Made by a program: the position numbers and the translations under genes
Assembly (NCBI GenBank): GCA_016780525.1
Contig: JADHLR010000083.1
Coordinates: 1 to 6,980 of the forward strand
Reading direction: 5' to 3'
DNA length: 6,980 nucleotides
Origin: Candidatus Puniceispirillum sp.
GTDB taxonomy: Bacteria; Pseudomonadota; Alphaproteobacteria; Puniceispirillales; Puniceispirillaceae
Shown here: piece by piece, positions 1 to 4,615 of the stretch
Numbering within the stretch: position 1 is the stretch's first letter
Layout: each line of letters opens with the position of its first letter
Notes under the pieces: generated by a model
Database searches by the model: none
What the model saw: only the letters and a program-made list of their open reading frames with translations
Told to the model about the DNA's origin: nothing

Positions 1-411
1 GGTTGGGTAGCGATAGGTGGTGCCGGTCACAAACCCGGCTGCGGGGTGGCGCCGTCTTTCGGTATAGCCGGCATCTATCCATTCAGCGCGCGTTGGCAGA
101 CGTTGCCCGCGCCAGCGGCAATAGCTGGCAGCTTCATCAAAGGTAATATGAACGGCTGGTTCGTCTGGCGTGGCCGGCATCCCATAAGGCGACCGCCAGT
201 TCCAACCCGGTTTCGTCATCCAGCCAGCCTCATACACCATGCCGCCATCGCGCTCGGCTTTGGTGCGCATGCCGGTCGCGGCGACAAATTCGGCGAAGGC
301 GGCGATCGATATTTCGGTCTTATCCATCCGCAGCCCGTCGGCCACTGCCGGGTGGTTTATCAACATCAGAAAAAGCATGAAAAACAGGTTTGATCTGCGG
401 CTATCGGTCAT
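1..411 (-). CDS. SUMF1/FGE-fold periplasmic protein, N-terminal part (3' end outside window)
   Basis: Reading the minus strand from ATG at 411 gives 137 open codons that run off the window edge. Residues 1-24 form a signal peptide: basic start (MTDSRRSN), hydrophobic core (LFFMLFLMLI), and an AVA-DG signal peptidase I-like site. From about residue 27 the protein follows the formylglycine-generating-enzyme/SUMF1 fold: MDKTEISIAAFAEFVAATG, then AERDGGMVYE, KPGWNWRSP, DEPAVHITFDEAASYCRWRG and QRLPTRAEW. The closest style is the SUMF1/EgtB/PvdO family of small exported proteins. True FGE oxidises a sulfatase cysteine to formylglycine, and relatives such as PvdO and NirV act in the periplasm. The usual opening of the fold (PGGxFxMGS) is missing, so the domain starts late. 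The C-terminal part, which holds the catalytic cysteines in real FGEs, is not visible, so activity cannot be judged. No strong Shine-Dalgarno precedes the start. Family call is firm; substrate is unknown. Confidence 0.85.
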   Translation of the reverse strand, partial: MTDSRRSNLFFMLFLMLINHPAVADGLRMDKTEISIAAFAEFVAATGMRTKAERDGGMVYEAGWMTKPGWNWRSPYGMPATPDEPAVHITFDEAASYCRWRGQRLPTRAEWIDAGYTERRRHPAAGFVTGTTYRYPT

Positions 412-469
412 CTTGGCACTTTTACATATGATCTCGGGACAGCGGTAAAAATGGCATAAAACCGGCTAT

Positions 470-502
470 TTGACCAGTCGGTTGACCAGTCGGTTTGACC
501 AG
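470..502. repeat. 12-bp tandem direct repeat, 2.7 copies
   Basis: The unit ttgaccagtcgg occurs at 470-481 and again, identical, at 482-493. A third partial copy (ttgaccag) follows at 495-502 after one extra t. Each unit begins with TTGACC, one base off the -35 consensus TTGACA, but no good -10 sits at the right distance. It may be a repeated regulator-binding site or a simple slippage duplication. Confidence 0.85.
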
Positions 503-555
503 AACCCGCTGGCACCTATCAGATTTTTGATTATGGCGCTTATGATGATGTCACA

Positions 556-604
556 CAGCCAAAAACAGCCAAAAACTTGGAAACATCCAAAAACATCCAA
601 AAAC
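556..604. repeat. Ten-bp repeats forming spaced A-tracts (likely bent DNA)
   Basis: Two copies of cagccaaaaa (556-565, 566-575) are followed by cttgg and two copies of aaacatccaa (581-590, 591-600). The result is A-tracts at 561-565, 571-575, 581-583, 589-593 and 599-603, with centres 9-10 bp apart. A-tracts repeated near the helical period bend DNA by established DNA mechanics. The block lies about 20 bp upstream of the putative -10 of the Ada-like gene, where a bend could aid activator or RNA polymerase contact. The mean spacing is slightly under 10.5 bp, so the curve would be somewhat twisted. Function is inferred. Confidence 0.75.
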
Positions 605-630
605 TGCGCAAGAAACGGGTCGTGTAAAAT
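599..630 (+). promoter_or_regulatory. Possible promoter of the Ada-like gene with Ada-box-like element
   Basis: The stretch at 606-613 reads gcgcaaga, identical to part of the E. coli ada operator (AAAGCGCAAGA as I recall it). In the AAT-N6-GCAA description of Ada sites it is AAA (599-601), six bases, then GCAA (608-611): one mismatch. A -10-like TAAAAT lies at 625-630, preceded by TG. There is no good -35 hexamer, as expected for an activator-dependent promoter. The match is short and could be chance, particularly because the encoded protein lacks the domain that binds this box in E. coli. Confidence 0.3.
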
Positions 631-704
631 CTTATGGGGATTTACTGTTGATCCTGCGGCACGGCTTTGTGCGCGTCGGCGGCACCGGCAACAGGAGAGC
701 AGCG

Positions 705-1553
705 ATGACACAACAACAAACCGATATTGATTATGACCGCATTGAGCGGGCGATAAACTATATCGCAAAACATCTGCATGACCAGCCATCGCTGGAACAG
801 ATCGCGGCGGCGGTGCATGTCAGCCCGTATCATTTTCAGCGCATGTTTTTGAAATGGGCCGGGGTCAGCCCGAAAAAATTTGCCCAGTTTCTGTCACTTA
901 GCCATGCCAAAACGCAGCTGCGACAGGGCGGCAGCGTGCTGGACGCTGCCCATGCGGCTGGCTTGTCGGGTGGCGGCCGGCTGCATGATCTATTTGTTAG
1001 CATCGAGGCGATGACGCCCGGTGCCTATAAGCGCGGCGGGGCCGGGCTGTTGATCAATTATGGCTTTGCCGAAACGCCGTTTGGACAGGTGATTGTGGCC
1101 AGCACGCCGATGGGCATTTGCCATATGGCATTTGCCCCCACTGCCGATCTGGCGCGGGCCAGGCTGTATCAGAAATTTCCAGCCGCCAGCCTGCATCATG
1201 GCAGCACCGCGTATCAGCAACAGGCGTTGATGATGTTTAACCGGGATTGGTCATGTCTGCGCCATATCAAGCTGCATCTGCAAGCCAGCCGGTTTCAGAT
1301 CAAAACATGGGAAGCGCTTCTCAAGATACCGATGGGGGCGGTGGCAAGCTATGGCGATGTCGCCCGGCATATTGGCCAGCCATCCGCATCCCGCGCTGTT
1401 GCCACGGCTGTTGCCAGTAACCCGGTGGCGTTTTTAATTCCCTGTCATCGGGTGATCCGGCAAAATGGCGTGCTTGGCGGCTATCGGTGGGGCGTACCAC
1501 GCAAACAAGCCATGCTTGGCTGGGAAGCGGCGCAAACTGGTGATGCGGCATAG
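705..1553 (+). CDS. ada: AraC-type HTH / O6-alkylguanine-DNA alkyltransferase fusion (Ada-like, no sensor domain)
   Basis: A 282-residue protein that should repair O6-methylguanine by moving the methyl group to its own cysteine. Residues about 12-110 are an AraC-family DNA-binding domain (LEQIAAAVHVSPYHFQRMF, ending MTPGAYKR). Residues about 118-195 are the alkyltransferase N-lobe (FAETPFGQVIVAST). Residues about 197-275 are the DNA-binding and catalytic lobe: GAVASYGDVA, then R230 in SRAVATAVASNP, which matches the arginine finger of MGMT-type enzymes, and the active-site PCHR with C247, followed by VIRQNGVLGGYRWG. The ATG at 705 has AGGAG at 693-697, seven bases upstream; an in-frame TTG at 648 lacks such support. 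E. coli Ada is 354 residues and starts with a zinc domain whose cysteine senses methyl-phosphotriesters. That domain is absent here and is not encoded just upstream, so the classic switch cannot operate. The gene stands alone between intergenic regions. Confidence 0.95.
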   Translation: MTQQQTDIDYDRIERAINYIAKHLHDQPSLEQIAAAVHVSPYHFQRMFLKWAGVSPKKFAQFLSLSHAKTQLRQGGSVLDAAHAAGLSGGGRLHDLFVSIEAMTPGAYKRGGAGLLINYGFAETPFGQVIVASTPMGICHMAFAPTADLARARLYQKFPAASLHHGSTAYQQQALMMFNRDWSCLRHIKLHLQASRFQIKTWEALLKIPMGAVASYGDVARHIGQPSASRAVATAVASNPVAFLIPCHRVIRQNGVLGGYRWGVPRKQAMLGWEAAQTGDAA

Positions 1554-1572
1554 CCCCGCACTTGAATGGTTA

Positions 1573-1594
1573 TTATTATGCTTTGGCATAATAA
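1573..1594. other. Perfect 9-bp AT-rich inverted repeat after the Ada-like gene
   Basis: The arms ttattatgc (1573-1581) and gcataataa (1586-1594) are perfect reverse complements around the loop tttg. It starts 20 bases after the alkyltransferase stop codon. There is no T-run on either side, and the stem is AT-rich, so it is a poor intrinsic terminator. It could be a weak or factor-assisted 3' end, or an operator for the NUDIX gene whose start lies 78 bases downstream. Confidence 0.5.
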
Positions 1595-1672
1595 CATTTG
1601 TCCAAAAAACGATACTGGATTAGCGTGCAGCAATATATTCTGTCTAAATAAGAGAACAACAGGTTTACTATT

Positions 1673-2125
1673 ATGTCGCATCGGGTCGGAGCAATCCCGT
1701 TTATTGTTGAAGACGGTGATGTCAAACTGCTTATGGTGACATCATTGACACGCGGCCGCTGGGTGTTTCCAAAAGGCACGTTGAAAAAAGGTGAGGGCAA
1801 ACTCAAAGGCTGTCGACGCGAAGCTTTTGAAGAAGCCGGCATAAAAGGAAAGATTTTGTCTGATTTGCCAATAACCGCCATTATTAAGTCAAAAGACAAA
1901 TCGAAAAGTGACATGATGGTGGTGACATATTATCCAATGTTTGTGACCAAACAGACGAAAGAATGGCCGGAGAAAAAAATGCGTAACCGGCAATGGGTGC
2001 CGCTGGATGAGATTGATCACCATCTGAAAAAGGGCGATTTGCGGAAAGTTGTGAAAACGTTTCGGGTTTTGCTGCCGTTTATCCATGCCGGCGCGGTCAA
2101 GTCAAAATGGATAAAAGGATGGTAG
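1673..2125 (+). CDS. NUDIX hydrolase, DIPP-like
   Basis: A 150-residue single-domain NUDIX enzyme; the family hydrolyses nucleoside diphosphates linked to another group, using Mg2+ or Mn2+. The NUDIX box is complete: G35, E41, R49, E50, E53, E54, G56, I57 (pattern GX5EX7REUXEEXGU). The start (GAIPFIVEDGDVKLLMVTS) and the RGRWVFPKG lead-in resemble the diphosphoinositol-polyphosphate/diadenosine-polyphosphate (DIPP) subgroup, so dinucleoside polyphosphates are a reasonable guess, not a shown substrate. The protein is unusually basic: 23 of 150 residues are lysine, and it ends KSKWIKGW. Its DNA also looks more AT-rich than the HDAC-family gene that follows. The ATG at 1673 has only a weak AGG at 1661-1663. 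TATATT at 1634-1639 is a possible -10 without a good -35. It is followed almost at once by the HDAC-family gene, suggesting co-transcription. Confidence 0.92.
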   Translation: MSHRVGAIPFIVEDGDVKLLMVTSLTRGRWVFPKGTLKKGEGKLKGCRREAFEEAGIKGKILSDLPITAIIKSKDKSKSDMMVVTYYPMFVTKQTKEWPEKKMRNRQWVPLDEIDHHLKKGDLRKVVKTFRVLLPFIHAGAVKSKWIKGW

Positions 2126-2130
2126 AGACG

Positions 2131-3072
2131 ATGCAACCCGCTTTTATAATCCATGAAGTATCGGGGCTACATGAAGTGCCGCCGGGGCATCCGGAACGGC
2201 CCGAGCGCCACCGTGCGATCATGTCGGCCATGGGTGATGATTTTCTGCACTGGACGCATCTTCAGGCCCCAAAAGCAAGCCGCGATCAGCTCGAGCTTGT
2301 GCATAGCGCCAGCTATGTCGAGCAGATGTTTGAGGCCACCGCCACTATCGCCGATTTGGTGCCGCTGGACGCCGATACCTGGGCTGGCCCGCATAGTCTT
2401 GAAACAGCCCTGCGCGCGGTCGGTGGTGCCTGCCTTGCCGTCGATCTTGTGATGCAGAACAAGGCCAGCACGGCATTTAGTGCCATGCGCCCGCCCGGGC
2501 ATCATGCCGAACCAGAACAGGCAATGGGATTTTGTCTGTTCTCCAGTGCGGCTATTGCGGCGCGGCATGCGCAGCATGTCTGGGGCATTGACCGGGTGGC
2601 GGTGGTCGATTTTGATGTGCATCACGGCAATGGCACACAGGCTGCGTTTTGGGATGATGCCAGCCTGATTTATGCGTCATCGCATCAGATGCCGCTATAT
2701 CCGGGAACCGGCGCGGCAAATGAACAAGGCGCGCATAATAATATTTTCAACCTGCCATGCGCACCGGGGATGTCGGGCGCGGCGATTATTGCCGGCTGGC
2801 GTGACCATCTGTTGCCAGCCATTGTCGATGCCGCCCCCGATCTGGTCATTATTTCGGCCGGATTTGACGCGCATATTGACGACCCGCTTGGCGGTCTGGC
2901 CATGCAAAGTGCTGATTTTGCAACTTTAACAAGCGATATCGGCGCATGCGTTCAGCAGATCGCCGATGCGTCTGGCGGGTGCCGGCTGATAAGCCTGCTT
3001 GAGGGCGGTTATAATCTGGATGCGCTTGGCCAGTCAGTGTGTCTGCATTTACGCGCACTCGAGGCGCTTTGA
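2131..3072 (+). CDS. Histone deacetylase family (class II HDAC-like) zinc amidohydrolase
   Basis: A 313-residue enzyme of the arginase/deacetylase fold, a usual length for bacterial members, which remove acetyl groups from acetylated polyamines, lysines or other small amides. The family signature is intact: the N-terminal PGHPERPERHRAI (residues 18-30), the histidine pair in RPPGHH (H124-H125), DFDVHHGNGT with zinc ligands D162 and H164, the third ligand D246 in SAGFDAH, and the transition-state tyrosine Y294 in LLEGGYN. The enzyme is therefore expected to be active; no signal peptide or membrane segment is seen, so it is cytoplasmic. I chose ATG 2131, which leaves five bases after the NUDIX stop and has AAGGA at 2115-2119 upstream. 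In-frame ATGs at 2107 and 2119 would overlap the NUDIX gene and are possible. The close spacing implies translational coupling with the NUDIX gene. Substrate is not determinable; it could be an acetylpolyamine or AcuC-type protein deacetylase. Confidence 0.93.
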   Translation: MQPAFIIHEVSGLHEVPPGHPERPERHRAIMSAMGDDFLHWTHLQAPKASRDQLELVHSASYVEQMFEATATIADLVPLDADTWAGPHSLETALRAVGGACLAVDLVMQNKASTAFSAMRPPGHHAEPEQAMGFCLFSSAAIAARHAQHVWGIDRVAVVDFDVHHGNGTQAAFWDDASLIYASSHQMPLYPGTGAANEQGAHNNIFNLPCAPGMSGAAIIAGWRDHLLPAIVDAAPDLVIISAGFDAHIDDPLGGLAMQSADFATLTSDIGACVQQIADASGGCRLISLLEGGYNLDALGQSVCLHLRALEAL

Positions 3073-3336
3073 CGGGGTTGAACGGCTTTGTTGACGGCGG
3101 GGCTTATTGGCTAGCTGGCAAACAGGCTGTCCTGCAACAGCGCCTCCAGCCGCCCAATGATGAATGCTGCAAAAAATGCATCGCTACACTGTGTTTTTAA
3201 CGCTATCACGCATCATAGCGGTCGGGCTACACAAGCTATGCAAATGGCTTCTACACGAATGCAGCTTGCACCACTCCGTTGACCATAACTCTCCCCCGCT
3301 TCGCATTATCAGGCGGGGGATTTTTTATCGGAACTA
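3073..3336. other. Non-coding stretch with inverted repeats before a terminator
   Basis: No convincing gene is present. On the plus strand the region ends in the terminator at 3292-3326. Between about 3181 and 3290 there are several short inverted repeats: CGCTAT (3201-3206) with ATAGCG (3215-3220), CATAGC (3214-3219) with GCTATG (3235-3240), and AAGCT (3233-3237) with AGCTT (3262-3266). The word ctacac recurs at 3184-3189, 3227-3232 and 3251-3256. It may be a long 3' UTR of the HDAC-family transcript or a small RNA. On the minus strand a short open stretch ends in GRLEALLQDSLFAS at a stop near 3110, which might be a remnant of a lost gene, but I could not identify it. Confidence 0.5.
3292..3326 (+). 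terminator. Intrinsic (Rho-independent) terminator
   Basis: Arms tcccccgc (3292-3299) and gcggggga (3313-3320) pair perfectly, and one T-G and one T-A pair extend the stem to ten pairs with a nine-base loop. Six T residues follow at 3321-3326. This is a textbook terminator for rightward transcription, ending the HDAC-family transcript or a small RNA starting after it. On the minus strand the same stem lies just beyond the decarboxylase stop codon but has no U-run, so it would act less well in that direction. Confidence 0.9.
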
Positions 3337-3939
3337 TCAGACCGGCTGGAACCCAAGGCTGCTGCGTAGACGGTTTTTGATGTAGATACCATCAAGGTTT
3401 GGCAACGCTCTGTCTGGATTGTCGGTGGTTATTTTGACAACCGCGAGGCGCGGGCCATTCGCCGCATTTGGTGTGTTCGAATAGGCATCCAGCGAATCAT
3501 AATCGACAATGGTCTGGGTCGATTCAAAGCCACATGCCGTTGCTACCTCGGCCAGTTCAACGCCATGCGCTGTATGGCTTGGCTGCATGCCTGTTTCGCC
3601 AAAATGCGCGTTATCCAGAACAATGATTGTCAGGTTTTTCGGGTTTTGCGCGGCGACGCTGGCGAGCGCCCCCATGCCCATCAGCGCTTCGCCATCACCA
3701 GTGATGACCAGAACGGGTTTGTCTGGCTGGGCGATCGCCAGACCAAGCCCAATCATCACCGCGCCGCCCATCGCGCCCCACAGGTAAAAATTGCGATCAT
3801 CGTCACCCGCAGCAAAAACATCATAGGTTGACGACCCCAACCCGCAGACAACAATCGTCTCTCCGCGGTTGGCCAGAATCCGGCGTACCGCATCGCGGCG
3901 TTCAATTTTGGTTGTCTCGGGTATGTTTGTCTCGGGCAT
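3337..3939 (-). CDS. ThDP-dependent 2-oxoacid decarboxylase, C-terminal (PP) subunit; ComE-like
   Basis: A 200-residue cofactor-binding half of a split thiamine-diphosphate decarboxylase, resembling sulfopyruvate decarboxylase beta (ComE) and the C-terminal half of phosphonopyruvate decarboxylase. The diphosphate/Mg2+ motif is GDGEALMGMG (residues 81-90) through LDNAHFGETG (108-117), with D82 and N110 as expected metal ligands; the familiar NN is DN here. WGAMGGA (54-60) precedes it. The PYR domain comes from the neighbouring gene, so the active site must form between the two proteins. Its start at 3939 lies three bases after the TAA of that gene, and its GGAG ribosome site falls inside that gene's last codons, so translation is coupled. 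The first ten codons contain a tandem duplication (MPETN/IPETT). Substrate could be sulfopyruvate, phosphonopyruvate or another 2-oxoacid. Confidence 0.9.
   Translation of the reverse strand: MPETNIPETTKIERRDAVRRILANRGETIVVCGLGSSTYDVFAAGDDDRNFYLWGAMGGAVMIGLGLAIAQPDKPVLVITGDGEALMGMGALASVAAQNPKNLTIIVLDNAHFGETGMQPSHTAHGVELAEVATACGFESTQTIVDYDSLDAYSNTPNAANGPRLAVVKITTDNPDRALPNLDGIYIKNRLRSSLGFQPV
3910..3939 (-). repeat. 15-bp imperfect tandem duplication in the start of the PP-subunit gene
   Basis: On the coding strand ATGCCCGAGACAAAC (3939-3925) is followed by ATACCCGAGACAACC (3924-3910), 13 of 15 bases identical. It encodes MPETN then IPETT, placed before the conserved domain. It looks like a slippage duplication that lengthened the N-terminus; it might also include a duplicated former start codon (ATG to ATA). 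Confidence 0.7.
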
Positions 3940-3942
3940 GGC

Positions 3943-4470
3943 TTACCACTCCTTCCGGCCGATCAGGCGTTGCGACAGCAAAATGGCGATTTTCTGCTCG
4001 CTGGCAAAAGCTGCATACAGGGCGGCGTCAACAGTTGGTGCAACATCTTGCGGCGTGTCGCATCGTTTTACATCGATTCCCATCAGCTCAAAACTGCCCG
4101 GCGTGGCCCGCGACATCGGCACCTGCCAATGGTTAAATTCCCCCCATTCGCCACGCATGCTGACAATCGTCACAAACGGAAAATTACAATTGCTGACAAG
4201 GCTGAGCATGTTGATACAGTTGCCAACACCACTGCTTTGCATCAACAGCACCGATTTCTGCCCGCCAAGCCAGGCACCACATGATGACGCCACGCCTTCT
4301 TCTTCGGTTGTTAACACCAGCGGTGTCATACCCGGCTGGTCATGGACACGCCTGATTAAATGCGCGTGTCCGGCATCTGGCACATACGGGATCTGGCTGA
4401 CATTGTGGCGGACGAAACAATCAAAAATATCGTCTTCCCAGCGTTGCGGAGGGTTGTTTTGCGGGTTCAT
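3943..4470 (-). CDS. ThDP-dependent 2-oxoacid decarboxylase, N-terminal (PYR) subunit; ComD-like
   Basis: A 175-residue pyrimidine-binding half of the same enzyme, like sulfopyruvate decarboxylase alpha (ComD). The catalytic glutamate that activates ThDP lies in VLTTEEEGVASSCGAWLGG (residues 52-70, probably E57). LLMQSSGVGNCINMLSLVSN (75-94) and SMRGEWGEFNHWQ (104-116) match the conserved core of ComD/phosphonopyruvate decarboxylases. The protein ends RKEW and its TAA is three bases before the PP subunit, so the pair makes one heteromeric cytoplasmic enzyme releasing CO2 and leaving an aldehyde. The ATG at 4470 has no clear Shine-Dalgarno; an out-of-frame four-codon ORF (MSIK, start at 4481) ends across the start codon. 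The gene is divergent from an aldehyde dehydrogenase, which could use the aldehyde. ComD-type is a good fit for fold and split architecture; the substrate remains open. Confidence 0.9.
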   Translation of the reverse strand: MNPQNNPPQRWEDDIFDCFVRHNVSQIPYVPDAGHAHLIRRVHDQPGMTPLVLTTEEEGVASSCGAWLGGQKSVLLMQSSGVGNCINMLSLVSNCNFPFVTIVSMRGEWGEFNHWQVPMSRATPGSFELMGIDVKRCDTPQDVAPTVDAALYAAFASEQKIAILLSQRLIGRKEW

Positions 4471-4615
4471 TTGATGCTCATATAACAGATGCGACGGTGA
4501 CTATATCAGTTAAAATTAAAAAGCTAATGATCTGACAAAGCAACTGAAAAAAATCGATGTGATTGAGTGAAATTGGGCTGTTGATCAGCACGGCAGTCTG
4601 GCAAGCGAGGGCAAA
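4471..4615. promoter_or_regulatory. Divergent promoter region between decarboxylase and aldehyde dehydrogenase
   Basis: This 145-bp gap must carry both promoters. It is AT-rich in the middle (about 4505-4555). A TATAGT at about 4501-4506 on the minus strand is a candidate -10 for the decarboxylase, with no strong -35. CTGACA at 4532-4537 is a -35-like hexamer facing the dehydrogenase, with no good -10 at the right distance. TCAGTT (4506-4511) and AACTGA (4542-4547) are inverted copies around the AT-rich core and could bind a shared regulator, but they are short. No regulator gene is adjacent. Confidence 0.4.

Larger units (their letters stand above)
412..704. promoter_or_regulatory. Divergent intergenic regulatory region
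   Basis: This stretch separates the leftward SUMF1-like gene from the rightward Ada-like gene. I see no convincing protein gene in it on either strand; open frames across it are built largely from low-complexity repeats. It contains a 12-bp tandem repeat (470-502), a block of spaced A-tracts (556-604) and, nearest the Ada-like gene, a possible Ada-box-like site with a -10-like hexamer (599-630). Promoters for both genes must lie here unless they are read from elsewhere. I could not find a strong sigma-70 pair for the leftward gene; a TATGTA near 425-430 on the minus strand is only a weak -10 candidate. Confidence 0.6.

Noticed and set aside
46..448. Plus-strand open frames of 115 and 69 codons
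   Set aside because: They lie mostly opposite the SUMF1-like gene, which has a signal peptide and clear domain motifs; the plus-strand proteins show no family features.
470..604. CRISPR-like array
   Set aside because: The repeats are 10-12 bp, directly adjacent without spacers, and no cas gene is present.
466..789. Open frames on both strands across the repeat region
   Set aside because: Their translations come from the tandem repeats and the A-tract repeats, or overlap the Ada-like gene; no ribosome site or recognisable domain.
3078..3206. Short minus-strand frame ending GRLEALLQDSLFAS, possible gene remnant
   Set aside because: Only about 32 codons from a GTG, with no ribosome site and no identifiable family; mentioned in the intergenic entry but too weak to call a pseudogene.
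3220..3290. tRNA-like look of the gcttgcaccactcc area
   Set aside because: No cloverleaf arms or T-loop consensus can be arranged around it.
3164..3385. Plus-strand frame of 73 codons
   Set aside because: It runs through the strong terminator and into the antisense of the decarboxylase gene, and has no domain.
3509..4474. Several plus-strand open frames of 88 to 201 codons
   Set aside because: They are antisense to the two decarboxylase subunits, whose motifs, coupling and ribosome site are convincing.
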